From Bacteroidota bacterium (GTDB lineage Bacteria > Bacteroidota > Bacteroidia > Chitinophagales > Saprospiraceae): a stretch of DNA of 62,761 nt. Positions 32,469 to 42,279 of the stretch are shown here, piece after piece. The position numbers and the translations under genes are program-made. How positions within the stretch are numbered: the first letter of the stretch is position 1; every line of letters starts with the position of its first letter. The DNA is taken from NCBI GenBank assembly GCA_016124585.1, contig WGNL01000037.1, positions 1 to 62,761 of the forward strand. Direction: 5' to 3'. The notes below the pieces were generated by a model, which was not told the DNA's origin, ran no database searches, and was given only the letters and a program-made list of their open reading frames with translations.

Positions 32469-33440
32469 CTAGAGGGATCTTGGGTTATAAATTATTGCAG
32501 GAGGCCTTCCTTTGCCGATTGGCCTTCCAATATTGTAATTCAAAAGTACTTCGTGGGACCCTGTACTTGCTGTTTTTAGGTTTGATAGCCCCAAGTCGTA
32601 AGAATAAGCTATTGAAATCTTTTCAGTTAACTTAAATCCTCCCATCAAAGCTATGGCATCAAGGCTGTTAGAATGGTATCCCCTTAACGAAGCTCCGACA
32701 AATATATTTTCATTGTATTGAGTTGTGACAGAAAAATCAATTTGCGTTTGATAGACGTCAGTTTTCAATAAAATTGAAGGAATTGTTGTGAATTTTTTAT
32801 TTAGGTCAAGCCTGTAACCTAGGTAGAGGAAGTAGGTTCTTTCCTGCTCAAACTTCAAATCGGAAAGCTTTAGTCTATTCCCTAACAAATTTATTGCCGA
32901 AATACCAAATTCTAGCCTTTCGCCTTGATAAAATGCGCCAAAATGCGCAGTAGGTCCAGCACCGCCTTCCAAGCTGTTACCTAAGTATGGGTCATTGTGT
33001 ATAACATTCCCTAAGTCATCAATAACGGTACTAGGCGTACGAACTTTTGAGCCGTCCAGCTGCCGCTGAACCCATCCAGCAGAAAGTCCTAAAGAAAATA
33101 ACCCTGACTTACTAACGGGTAGTTGGTAAGCAAAACTAGCTGAAAATGCTGTCTGGCGCCAAGAACCTAAGGTCTCATTTTCGACTGAAAGTCCGACACC
33201 TCCGCCAGCTATGTAAAGCGGCATGTGCGCATTTAAATTTTGAGTGACTGGGCTTCCAGGTAGGCCCACCCATTGGGTGCGGTAAACCCCCGTCATACTA
33301 AGTGAATTGTCAAGCCCAGCATACCCAGGGTTGAAAGCATATTTGTTGAGTCGGTACATGCTGTACTGAGCTGGCTGCTGCGCCATCACCATTTGGGTGG
33401 CAAACAAGAGGCAACATGAAATCGTAAGCCTGATATTCAT
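32469..33440 (-). CDS. porP: PorP/SprF family outer-membrane protein
   Basis: 323 aa from the ATG at 33440; the frame extends upstream to 33485 but that part lacks signal-peptide character. The signal peptide is MNIRLTISCCLLFATQMVMAQQ. The family opening QPAQYSMYRLNKYAFNPGYAG and alternating aromatic beta-strands fit a PorP/SprF barrel. It tethers or recruits T9SS components at the outer membrane. It is first in the porP-gldK-gldL-gldM-gldN order, the same as in Porphyromonas porPKLMN. Confidence 0.92.
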   Translation of the reverse strand: MNIRLTISCCLLFATQMVMAQQPAQYSMYRLNKYAFNPGYAGLDNSLSMTGVYRTQWVGLPGSPVTQNLNAHMPLYIAGGGVGLSVENETLGSWRQTAFSASFAYQLPVSKSGLFSLGLSAGWVQRQLDGSKVRTPSTVIDDLGNVIHNDPYLGNSLEGGAGPTAHFGAFYQGERLEFGISAINLLGNRLKLSDLKFEQERTYFLYLGYRLDLNKKFTTIPSILLKTDVYQTQIDFSVTTQYNENIFVGASLRGYHSNSLDAIALMGGFKLTEKISIAYSYDLGLSNLKTASTGSHEVLLNYNIGRPIGKGRPPAIIYNPRSL

Positions 33441-33519
33441 AGAATTTAGGATTAAGAAAGATTTGCCAATTTTTAGATTTTTCAAAATATTCCTTTAGGA
33501 CGTAGTTTATTTTTTTGCT

Positions 33520-35574
33520 TTATGAGACTTTGATTTGCTCAATAAGCTTTCTGAAATCAGCAATAGTGGATACTGGTTGCTGACATGCGTAATTCTGACA
33601 TAAATATATTAATGTGTCCTCTCCGCCATGTTTTCCTTCCAGCAACGGAAATTCTACCACTGATTCTCTATTAGCCATCAGTACTTTTTGGGGCAAATAC
33701 TCCTGAATTAACTGTTTAGCTATTTCAGAAAAATCATCCCCAATTATTGAAATTTCAGAATGGCCAAAAATCTCACCAATCAAGCAACCAGCCCATTGGC
33801 TGAAAGAAGAAGGGTAGCGTTCAATAGAGTCTCGCAAAGAAAGCAACATGGATGAGGCATGTTCACGCCAATCCTCTCGGGCAAGCAAAATGCTCGCTCG
33901 CTGTAAGTTATGTGCCATCGTAGAATTACCTGAAGGCGTGGCAGAGTCAAACAAATCCTTGCGGCGAATCAAAACGTCTTTTTGTTTTGCAGACGTAAAA
34001 TAGAACATTTTATCTGTCGGGTCAAGGAAATTTTCAAAAACAAAATCAATGTAGCGGCCAGCTTGCAAAATATAGGATGTATCAGAGGTGATTTCTGCTA
34101 CTGTTAGCAATGCTTCTATCAGGTAAGCATAATCGTCAAGGAAAGCATCGTATTGTGCCCGGCCATCCTTATAAGTGTGGAAAAGCGTGATACCATCCTG
34201 CTGCACGAATTTTTTCAACAAAAAATTGATGTTTCGTACCGCTATTTTTCGATATTCATCTACACCAAGTGCAGCGTATGCCCTTGCATAAGCGGAACAC
34301 ATCAATGCATTCCAGTCTAGCAACAGTTTGTCATCAAGGATGGGCCAGATGCGCTTGCTTCGCACTTCCAATAATTTTTCTCGGCAAGCTTGCAGGCGAT
34401 TTTTCAACTCAACAAATGGGATTCCGTTTGATTGTGCAAATTCTTCAAAATTTACTTTTTGCCAAAGAATGTTTTTTTCTTCCCAATTACCATTTTGGGT
34501 AACGTCATAAAATTTGGAAAATATGTCAAAATCTTCATTAAGTAACTTTTTGACCTCCGCTGCCTCCCATACGTAAAACTTTCCTTCAACACCTTCCGAG
34601 TCGGCATCCTGCGCTGAGTAAAAACCGCCCTCGTCGCTTGTCATTTCCCGCCCAACCCATGCTAATGTATCTTTGATTGTTTCCCGATAAAGTTCTTTCT
34701 TCGTGATTTTGTAGGCATCCGATAAAACGCCTACTAACAGCGCATTGTCGTACAGCATTTTTTCAAAATGGGGTACGAGCCATCTGGCATCTGTGGCATA
34801 TCGGGCAAAGCCACCACCAAGCTGGTCGTAAATGCCTCCCATTGCCATTTTGTCCAGCGACAACAACGCATGGTCGAGTGCCGATTTTTCGCCGAAATAA
34901 AAATGATACGCTAGTAAGTAGTTCAGCGTCATAGTGCCGGGAAACTTTGGTGCTCCACCAAAACCACCATTCGTGACGTCAAACTGCTTTTGCAGGTTTT
35001 GAAAAATATTCCTCAACAGCTTTTCTGAAAATGGCTGGTCATCGTTCACCACACGCAATTTGCTAGTAAAAGTGTTAACAGAATTTTGAATGATGTCTGT
35101 TAGGCGCTGTGCTTGGTCATTGATAGTTTGCCGTTTATTTTGGTAAGCATCGGAAATGTTCATGAGTACTTGAAGCCAGGAAGGACGCCCGTGGGCAGGC
35201 ATGGGTGGGTAGTATGTGCCAGCATAAAACGGTTTGCCATCTGGCAACAAAAAACAATTGAGCGGCCAACCACCGCTCCCTGTCATCACTTGGCAGGCTT
35301 CCATGTAAATCTGGTCGACATCGGGCCGCTCTTCTCGATCTACTTTGATACAGACAAAGTTTTCGTTCATGAACTCAGCCACTTCGTGATCTTCGAAACT
35401 TTCCCGTTCCATCACATGGCACCAGTGGCAGGTTGAGTATCCGATACTAACTAACAAGGGCTTGTCTTCCTTTTTTGCTTTTTCAAATGCTTCCGGTTTC
35501 CAGGCATGCCAGTCCACAGGGTTGTTGGCGTGCTGAAGTAAGTAGGGGGATGTTTCGTGTTGAAGGTGGTTCAT
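33520..35574 (-). CDS. Thioredoxin-domain protein, YyaL/DUF255 family
   Basis: 684 aa, typical for the family. The N-terminus [19 protein letters not shown] with [15 protein letters not shown] (CHWC motif, about residues 49-52) defines the DUF255 thioredoxin-like domain. The rest (from about 180) is an alpha/alpha toroid resembling glycoside hydrolases or GlcNAc epimerases (for example [31 protein letters not shown]). The biological role is not established. The start ATG is at 35574 and it stands alone on its transcript. Confidence 0.9.
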   Translation of the reverse strand: MNHLQHETSPYLLQHANNPVDWHAWKPEAFEKAKKEDKPLLVSIGYSTCHWCHVMERESFEDHEVAEFMNENFVCIKVDREERPDVDQIYMEACQVMTGSGGWPLNCFLLPDGKPFYAGTYYPPMPAHGRPSWLQVLMNISDAYQNKRQTINDQAQRLTDIIQNSVNTFTSKLRVVNDDQPFSEKLLRNIFQNLQKQFDVTNGGFGGAPKFPGTMTLNYLLAYHFYFGEKSALDHALLSLDKMAMGGIYDQLGGGFARYATDARWLVPHFEKMLYDNALLVGVLSDAYKITKKELYRETIKDTLAWVGREMTSDEGGFYSAQDADSEGVEGKFYVWEAAEVKKLLNEDFDIFSKFYDVTQNGNWEEKNILWQKVNFEEFAQSNGIPFVELKNRLQACREKLLEVRSKRIWPILDDKLLLDWNALMCSAYARAYAALGVDEYRKIAVRNINFLLKKFVQQDGITLFHTYKDGRAQYDAFLDDYAYLIEALLTVAEITSDTSYILQAGRYIDFVFENFLDPTDKMFYFTSAKQKDVLIRRKDLFDSATPSGNSTMAHNLQRASILLAREDWREHASSMLLSLRDSIERYPSSFSQWAGCLIGEIFGHSEISIIGDDFSEIAKQLIQEYLPQKVLMANRESVVEFPLLEGKHGGEDTLIYLCQNYACQQPVSTIADFRKLIEQIKVS

Positions 35575-35677
35575 ATCTGAAAGGAAAAGGAAAAGTAGAA
35601 AGTCAAAAGTTGATAGCCATTTTTATCCAAACACCTAAATAGGGCTTCGGTTTCAAACAAGGCTAATGGCACGATAC

Positions 35678-38038
35678 TTACTTAATCGCATAAATTGCAA
35701 AATATTTGCACTCCTTGATAATCTGTTGATAGAACTCAGTCTCCCGAAATTGTGCCTTCAAAATGGCAAAGTTTCGCTGATAGTCGCTTGTGATGCGAGG
35801 GATTCGGTTGCAGCAAGGCTCCGGCTTGTATTGCACCGATTGGAAGAAGATTTTTTGCTCACATCGGGCAGCTTGGAACGCTGCTTTGGCGCCAAATTCG
35901 GGCGTGGTGGCCAGTGTTCTAGCTTTTTCAAAAAAATATAATGCACGACCTAGCCCTGTGTTTTCCCGGTTGCCAAACGGGTATTTCCAATAATCAAAAA
36001 CCCGGCTGTCACCTTCCTCGGCCTTGGCCTTGTGCAACCTTGCCCAAGTGCTGCCGCTGCGGAAATAGTCCATCGCTTTCCAAGCAAAACCATAGTAACT
36101 CATATTGTAACTGGCAAGACCGAGTTGGTAAAAATAACGGGCAGCGCCTTCGAGGTCTCCCTTTGATTTGTAGTCAAGGTCGAGAAGTTCTGTCAACAAC
36201 TCGCCTTTGTTGTAATAGCTGGAAAGCCCGACCGAATCCGGCTTCGTATAGCAAGAAATGCAATCCTTGAAGGTTTCCCGGAATGGGTTGTACTGCCCAA
36301 AATCTTCCCAGCTTTCAGTGGGCATCCGCTTGTAGGTTTCCATTGCTGCCTCGAATTGCCCGGTACTCATCAATAGCGTTGCTTTGATGTCTAGAAGTGT
36401 GTAAAGTGGGTTTTCCCGCAAAAGCAATCGTTCAAAAGAATTTTGATCAGGTTTTAGGGCCGTGGCAATCAGGTTGTCCAACAGTTCAATTTGGGGGTTG
36501 GGTTTAAGGTCGGCTAGTGGGTATTGACTTAAAAACGCCATGCCCGGCTGATGATTTGTTAGAAAAAGCGAAGCCATTTTATCCTTCAAGAAGTCGGGTA
36601 GGCTTTTGTACAATCGGTAGCGTTTATCATCGGTGATGAGGTCGTAGGCGTACTGCTCAGCTTCGTCACTAGGTTTTTCAAAACTGGCGATTTTGAGGGC
36701 AATTTGAAAAATGGCCAATTGCTCACGCAGTGTCTTGTCGCTCAGCTTTGATTCTACTGATTGAAATGTCTGTTCAGCAGCATAATAATCTCCTGCCAGA
36801 AACTCTAAATAGCCTTCGGCCAAGTACCAAAGTTCGGGCCTAGCTACTTGGCCTTCTTCCCGGCACTTCCTTGTAAAACGTTGCAAATCAATCACATATT
36901 TGCCCGCATACGGCCTTGGTATTTTATAAAAACGCTTGTTCCGTTCTTTCTCGTCATTAAATTCAAGGCCGAGTAAGTTGCGTTCCATCTTGCGGATTTC
37001 CTGCACCAGCAACCCTTCCAGCAACTGGCTTTTTGGGTCAAGTTCATAGATTTTTTGCATTTCCTCCAGCGCCTTGCTCTCAGCCCCGGCTGCCCTAATG
37101 GCGTACAGTGTGACCCGCTCCCCATCAGATTGGCAGAGGCGCAGACATTCCATCCATTCTTCGTCCGTTTTTATCAAAAAACTCTGGTATGCAGAGGCTC
37201 GCCGACCTGGGCAATGCTCAAAGATTTGTGCATAGGCGTAGCTAGCCTCCACGTTCTTTCCCAACTTGAGCAGGGCTCCCGCTCGATGCCCCTCTATCCA
37301 CCACGGTATGATGCTATCGTCCCAGCGGGCAGTTTTTTTGTCCACCTTCGGCAAAAGGTCGTCGCACAGTTCCAGCACATGCTCGTATTGCCCAGCATAG
37401 TGTGCCAATCGGATGATTTGATAGGCATATCGCAGCCGGATGTATGCTGACTTAGTGTGCTTGAATTCACGTTTGCCTTCGGCAATGAGCGCCTGCATGG
37501 CCTCCTTGTCACGTGGTGGTGCCTGCCAGCGGTCGTTGGCTACAACGTGCGGTTCGCATTGCTTCGCAAACAGCAGGTATTCCAAAGTTTCCGTGCATTT
37601 TTTTTCAAAAACAAACTCAGCAAAGGTATTGCCCTGCAAGTTTGGTGGCACTTGCAGAGACTTGCTTCCGGTAGCTGTCAGCAGCTGACCAAGCTCGCTA
37701 GCCGGGGCTTTGTAGATGACATAGGAGAGGTCTTCCACTTTCACCTCTCCACAGAATCTTTTGGACCACTCGGCGAGATTGTCGTCCTGATTGGCCTTTT
37801 GCGTAATCTCGAAATATACGCCATAGAGTTTGTCGAAACGCATAAACAGCGGGGCGAGCGCCACCTGTTCCTCTTTGCGAAGGATGTCCATGTTGATGAA
37901 GCTGTACCCGTGGAAGCTGCGGTCGTTGGGGAGGCAGATATTGGCAGTTTGCGCCAGCAAATCCATTGCGTCAGCAAGGAAAATAAACGCCAAGGCAGCA
38001 GCGACAGCAAAGCGTTTTTTGTGAAGAAAAAATATCAT
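35678..38038 (-). CDS. Large exported TPR-like protein of unknown function
   Basis: 786 aa from the ATG at 38038, the first to give a signal peptide (MIFFLHKKRFAVAAALAFIF...LLAQ); a longer frame reaches 38092. The body is almost all helical, with TPR-like repeats such as ARWDDSIIPWWIEGHRAGAL and GDLEGAARYFYQLGLASYNM, which suggests a protein scaffold. I do not recognise a named family. No partner gene is close (249 bp to the next gene upstream). Confidence 0.8.
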   Translation of the reverse strand: MIFFLHKKRFAVAAALAFIFLADAMDLLAQTANICLPNDRSFHGYSFINMDILRKEEQVALAPLFMRFDKLYGVYFEITQKANQDDNLAEWSKRFCGEVKVEDLSYVIYKAPASELGQLLTATGSKSLQVPPNLQGNTFAEFVFEKKCTETLEYLLFAKQCEPHVVANDRWQAPPRDKEAMQALIAEGKREFKHTKSAYIRLRYAYQIIRLAHYAGQYEHVLELCDDLLPKVDKKTARWDDSIIPWWIEGHRAGALLKLGKNVEASYAYAQIFEHCPGRRASAYQSFLIKTDEEWMECLRLCQSDGERVTLYAIRAAGAESKALEEMQKIYELDPKSQLLEGLLVQEIRKMERNLLGLEFNDEKERNKRFYKIPRPYAGKYVIDLQRFTRKCREEGQVARPELWYLAEGYLEFLAGDYYAAEQTFQSVESKLSDKTLREQLAIFQIALKIASFEKPSDEAEQYAYDLITDDKRYRLYKSLPDFLKDKMASLFLTNHQPGMAFLSQYPLADLKPNPQIELLDNLIATALKPDQNSFERLLLRENPLYTLLDIKATLLMSTGQFEAAMETYKRMPTESWEDFGQYNPFRETFKDCISCYTKPDSVGLSSYYNKGELLTELLDLDYKSKGDLEGAARYFYQLGLASYNMSYYGFAWKAMDYFRSGSTWARLHKAKAEEGDSRVFDYWKYPFGNRENTGLGRALYFFEKARTLATTPEFGAKAAFQAARCEQKIFFQSVQYKPEPCCNRIPRITSDYQRNFAILKAQFRETEFYQQIIKECKYFAIYAIK

Positions 38039-38286
38039 GGATACAGCATTGACAAGGTCGAAAAAATTGTCAGATGGGCGAAAGTTAGCCAAAAAAAAGA
38101 ACCCACCAAGACCGGGCGGTCAGGGCGGGCCAGCGTTAGCGACATTGGTAACAGGTGGGAAAAATTCTATGACTTTGTGAAGTCAGCAACAAAATGATAG
38201 CGCAAAGGTGGCTGGCCAGCCTTAACTTAGAATGAAGAGGGCATTAACTGTAGATGAAATAACAAGTGAGGAATGCTCATTTTATG

Positions 38287-39621
38287 CTACTCGAATACAA
38301 AACGGTAAACTGCGGTCGTGCCGGGCGTTCCATTCCAGTTGGGGCCTTCTCGCAGTAAGCGCATGGCCTCGTCTTTGTAAACCTGGGGGGCATTGCCTTT
38401 TGGAGTGAGGTTGGTCAATTTTCCATTGGCTTGCAGCGTAAAACGTACCCTGACGACCTCCCGTGGCCTGGGTTGCTTGTCGGCTTCGGGGTGGCGCAAG
38501 TTATCTGCCACGTATTTTTTGAATGCTTTGAAGCCGCCCACAGGTCTTGGCGACTCGACTGGAGGAGGGTCACTGCTCATTTGCCCGTAACCTGTCACCA
38601 CTACCTCCGAAAGTGCAACGTCGTTTTCGTTCAAGGTGACGTTGAGTTCATTGCTGTTGCCAGCACTAACCTCCATTGAACTGTAGCCAGTATAGTTGAA
38701 AATCAAAACGTCTTTATCCGTAGGAACTTCAATGCTATACTTGCCATCAATGTCTGTCACCGTTCCTGTGCTTGTGCCTTTGGCCAAAATGTTCACCCCA
38801 ATGAGTGGTTCATGGCTGTTGTCGGTCACCTTGCCCGTGATTTTTCGAAGATTGGTAGGCGTAGCGGATTTGCCGGCGGATGGTGGCAACATTTTTTTTG
38901 CTTTACTTCGGCTAGGTTCAGGTTTTGCCGAAGTATCTGTTTTCCTTGATGTATCTGCCTCTTTATTTTCCTCCATAGCAACTACCTCATCGCTTTGAGT
39001 AGGGAGTGGTGGCCGGCTGTCCATCAACGTAACGGGCGGCGGCGCTGCTGACTCTGTAGCAGGTGCGGTGTTGGTATCATAAGAATAATTTAAGGATAGG
39101 TTAGATGAACTTGTGTTCGCCCGTGGGCTTTCTGTTTTTCTTTTTTGGGAAACTTCAGGCTGGTAAGCTACCGCATCTTCGTCGGCAGGTGCGCTTGGTT
39201 TTTCTTGTTGCGCAATGCCGCCATCCACCGAATCAGCCATTGCCGAGCTTGTCTCAGCAGAAGCGGACTGGGCTTCGGTGCTAATTTTGTCGGCTACGGC
39301 GGCCGATTTTTCACTTGACTGAAATTGTTGCAACACCACCCAAGTTGCCACCAGCACCGCACCTACGGCGGCTATTCGCAGCAAATAAAATACCGCACCT
39401 CGACGACGTTCCGACTGTTTGCGAAGCCGGGCCTTCAATCTGGTGACATCAGCAGCATGGTCGGCTCCGGGCAAGGAACGATAGCCTTCCAGTGCATCAC
39501 TTAGGAAAGCATCATCTTGGGCAGAAGCATCAAGTGCCTGTTCGTCGTGCCGATTGGCATCGCCGATTAGCCACTTTCTCAAGGACTCTTGATGGGTAAT
39601 ATTTTCTTTTTTTTCCTTCAA
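38287..39621 (-). CDS. Membrane-anchored carboxypeptidase-regulatory / TonB-like protein paired with ECF sigma
   Basis: 444 aa from a TTG at 39621: an in-frame TAA immediately precedes it and no ATG follows for more than 80 residues, so a non-ATG start is needed. Domains: a cytosolic acidic N-terminus (1-75), one membrane helix (about 76-100), a low-complexity Ser/Thr/Ala linker, a CarboxypepD_reg-like beta-sandwich (ITGKVTDNSHEPLIGVNILA ... VVVTGYG, about 265-345), and a TonB C-terminal-like end (VRFTLQANGKLTNLTPKGN). It lies 14 bp after the sigma gene and is likely its membrane signalling partner (anti-sigma role inferred). Confidence 0.82.
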   Translation of the reverse strand: MKEKKENITHQESLRKWLIGDANRHDEQALDASAQDDAFLSDALEGYRSLPGADHAADVTRLKARLRKQSERRRGAVFYLLRIAAVGAVLVATWVVLQQFQSSEKSAAVADKISTEAQSASAETSSAMADSVDGGIAQQEKPSAPADEDAVAYQPEVSQKRKTESPRANTSSSNLSLNYSYDTNTAPATESAAPPPVTLMDSRPPLPTQSDEVVAMEENKEADTSRKTDTSAKPEPSRSKAKKMLPPSAGKSATPTNLRKITGKVTDNSHEPLIGVNILAKGTSTGTVTDIDGKYSIEVPTDKDVLIFNYTGYSSMEVSAGNSNELNVTLNENDVALSEVVVTGYGQMSSDPPPVESPRPVGGFKAFKKYVADNLRHPEADKQPRPREVVRVRFTLQANGKLTNLTPKGNAPQVYKDEAMRLLREGPNWNGTPGTTAVYRFVFE

Positions 39622-39635
39622 TTACCTGTTCATGA

Positions 39636-40235
39636 TTAAACACTTGAATGGATGCCGCTTTTTTCCATGCAAATGCGGAGATTTCGCCTGCCATTCTGGA
39701 TATTGGAGCGGACGAGGCCGAGTTCATCCCCGGTCAGGTCTGCTATTTCCTTGTACGATTTATCCTCGAAGTAAAACTGCTCGACACAGTGCTTTTGTTG
39801 AGCGGGCAGCTTTTCGATGCATTTTTTTAGGGCTATTTGCTGAGGCTCTTCCTCTAGCACGTCCACTGGATGCAAAACCCCGGCGGAATGCACAACCTCT
39901 GCCTGCATAGCTGGTAGCATATCGTCAAAAGAGACAGTGCGGTCTTTTTTGCGGAGCTGCATGAGGCAGTGGTTTTTTGAAACGACATGCAGCCAGGGGC
40001 GGAACTGCCGGATTTCATGGGTTCGCACCTTTTCCACCAGCGTTTCGAAGATGGCCATCACAGCATCCTCAGCCTTGGTTTTTTCTTTAAAATATTTGAG
40101 GCAAACGCCATACACCAGCTCCACGTAGCGTTCGTATAAAACCCCCAACACTTCCAAATCACCACTCTGCTGGTACCGTTGCACCAGTTCGTCATCCGAT
40201 TTTTCTGTGATATTTTTCCGTAAGAATTTGAGCAT
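39636..40235 (-). CDS. ECF-type RNA polymerase sigma factor
   Basis: 199 aa. Region 2 covers about residues 18-85 (LYERYVELVYGVCLKYF, AEDAVMAIFETLVEKV, RPWLHVVSKNHCLMQLRKK) and region 4 about 135-190 (CIEKLPAQQKHCVEQFYFED, KSYKEIADLTGDELGLVRSN). This is the layout of Bacteroidota ECF factors. It should direct a small regulon, probably including itself and the adjacent membrane protein gene. Confidence 0.93.
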   Translation of the reverse strand: MLKFLRKNITEKSDDELVQRYQQSGDLEVLGVLYERYVELVYGVCLKYFKEKTKAEDAVMAIFETLVEKVRTHEIRQFRPWLHVVSKNHCLMQLRKKDRTVSFDDMLPAMQAEVVHSAGVLHPVDVLEEEPQQIALKKCIEKLPAQQKHCVEQFYFEDKSYKEIADLTGDELGLVRSNIQNGRRNLRICMEKSGIHSSV

Positions 40236-40479
40236 GGTTGTGGGTAGCAGGATTTTCTGCGAGGCGAATATCGGTAATTGGAGAGAATGGACGAGGAGGA
40301 GTTTGTTGTGGAGCTAAACAAACCAGCATTCAACAGCAATTGGTGAAATTCGACCAACGTCAAATTCGAAGCCCAACAATTTTAGGTCCGCCCATGTTTT
40401 TTACGGTCAATTCCCCTTAGAGCTTTTGGGCTGTTTATCTTTGGCGCTGCATGACTTATTTTTTATTCAAAAAGAAAAA

Positions 40480-41166
40480 ATGAACAACCTGTACATCACC
40501 GATGTGGTGAAGCATTTGATAATTATCAACGTATTGGTATTTATCGGGACGAAATTCTTAGGAGAGCCTGATGGTGATAGTTTGAGCTATCTAATTCAGA
40601 ACGCTAGCCCAGAAAATTTTGATTCATTAGGGCGTCTGCGTTACGCAGTTTATTACCCGTCTTCTCCTTGGTTTCATTCTTATCAAGTTGTCACCTACAT
40701 GTTCATGCATGATGGTAAGAATTTTTTGCATATTTTCTTCAATATGTACGCCCTTTACATGTTCGGCACTGCGGTCGAAACTGTGTGGGGAGCAAAAAAA
40801 TTTTTATTTTACTACCTTTTTACAGGCTTTGGTGCTTTAGCCTTGCAGTTTCTTGTTCAGATGATAGAAATACATAATGGTGCACCTTCATGGGCGGCCA
40901 GCGTGCCCATGCTTGGCGCATCCGGTGCAGTTTTTGGGATATTGGCCGCATATGGAATGCAGTTCCCAAACAGCGAGTTGCGGCTGCTTTTTCCGCCCGT
41001 GACGCTGAAGGCCAAATATTTTGTCCTTATTTATGCTGGGCTTGAACTTGGGTTAGGCCTTAGCCCTTTTCAAACAGGAGTGGCACATTTTGCGCATGTT
41101 GGTGGGGCACTTTTTGGCTTCCTGCTAATCATGTTTTGGCGAAAGAGGGGAGAGCGGTTGTATTGA
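40480..41166 (+). CDS. Rhomboid family intramembrane serine protease (first copy)
   Basis: 228 aa from the ATG at 40480. Six membrane segments. Catalytic features: GASG with Ser148, His206 in AHFAHVGGALFG, and the conserved Asn of HIFFNMYAL. Rhomboids cut membrane proteins within the bilayer. A second rhomboid and an endonuclease/phosphatase follow on the same strand. A long upstream frame from 40426 has no support. Confidence 0.92.
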   Translation: MNNLYITDVVKHLIIINVLVFIGTKFLGEPDGDSLSYLIQNASPENFDSLGRLRYAVYYPSSPWFHSYQVVTYMFMHDGKNFLHIFFNMYALYMFGTAVETVWGAKKFLFYYLFTGFGALALQFLVQMIEIHNGAPSWAASVPMLGASGAVFGILAAYGMQFPNSELRLLFPPVTLKAKYFVLIYAGLELGLGLSPFQTGVAHFAHVGGALFGFLLIMFWRKRGERLY

Positions 41167-41278
41167 TTTTTGACATTGTTGGATGGTTGAGATTGTAGAA
41201 TTGTTAAATTGTTGAAACGAAAACAATTTGACACGCTAACAATCCAGCAGTGTCAGCAAACAATCAAGTTTTTCATTT

Positions 41279-42214
41279 ATGTTCAGTTCGATTTGGCAAG
41301 ACATCAAGGGGTATTTTAGTCACGGCAATATGTTGACCCGAATCATCTTGGTCAATATAGGTGCTTTTTTGACATTGCTGATAGCAAACCTTTTGCTTGG
41401 CGGCGCTTCCAGCGAGTTGTACAGCAATTTTTCCCATTTTTTCATGGTTGGTGTCAATTGGTGGCACAACCTAACGCACCCCTGGGTTTTTATCACTCAC
41501 ATGTTTCTGCACGAGGGCTTTTGGCACCTGTTGTGGAACATGTTGGCGCTGTATTGGTTTGGCCGAATCGTTGGAGACCTTCTTGGTGATCGTAGGGTAC
41601 TTCCCATTTATCTTCTCAGTGGCCTAGCTGGCGGTTTTGTTTACTTCGCAATGGCCAACTTGTTGCCAAATGTGGGTTTTGGGAGCTATGCACTTGGTGC
41701 TTCAGCGGCAGTGATGGGTACTATGGCAGTGGCTGGTGTCACCGCACCGGATTACTTGATTGGTCTTCCATTGCTTGGCGATGTACGGTTGAAGTTCATC
41801 GTGCTTTTCTTCATCATCCTAAATCTGGCTTACTACTCGATGGGCGTTAATCCGGGAGGCAGTATTGGCCACTTGGGCGGTGCTGCTATGGGGTTCCTCA
41901 TTGCCAACCAACTTCAAAATGGCAACGACCTGACCGCACCGGTAAACCGGGTTTGGGATTCCATCACGACTTTTTTCGAAAAACTTTTTAGTTCAAAAAA
42001 CATAAAGCCTAAAGTTGCTTATCGCAATCCCGACTTGAAGAAACAAACGGTCGGGAAGTCGGCCCGCTTCTCTAGGCGGGGGGATAACAACCTGGCCGAA
42101 GACCTCTCCCATCAAGAGCAATTGGATGCCATCCTCGACAAAATAAAGTTGACGGGGTACGATAGCCTCTCGGCTACGGAAAAGGAATTCCTCTTCAACG
42201 CCAGCAATAAATAA
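41279..42214 (+). CDS. Rhomboid family intramembrane protease with C-terminal tail (second copy)
   Basis: 311 aa. Six membrane segments with the catalytic Ser142 in ALGASAAVMG (the Gly after Ser seen in most rhomboids is Ala here) and His198 in SIGHLGGAAMGF. HEGFWHLLWNMLALY is the conserved TM2 region. A cytosolic tail of about 95 residues follows the last helix (from NQLQNG), ending in a basic then acidic stretch absent from the first copy. The GASA variant may alter activity. Confidence 0.9.
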   Translation: MFSSIWQDIKGYFSHGNMLTRIILVNIGAFLTLLIANLLLGGASSELYSNFSHFFMVGVNWWHNLTHPWVFITHMFLHEGFWHLLWNMLALYWFGRIVGDLLGDRRVLPIYLLSGLAGGFVYFAMANLLPNVGFGSYALGASAAVMGTMAVAGVTAPDYLIGLPLLGDVRLKFIVLFFIILNLAYYSMGVNPGGSIGHLGGAAMGFLIANQLQNGNDLTAPVNRVWDSITTFFEKLFSSKNIKPKVAYRNPDLKKQTVGKSARFSRRGDNNLAEDLSHQEQLDAILDKIKLTGYDSLSATEKEFLFNASNK

Positions 42215-42279
42215 AATGTCATTGGGATACTGCTTGATTTGAAACGATGACCAATGATCTAATGACCAATGACTAGCCA

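Noticed and set aside
37457-38197. 246-codon plus-strand frame opposite the TPR protein
   Set aside because: It overlaps the start and signal peptide of the minus-strand gene and has no recognisable domain.
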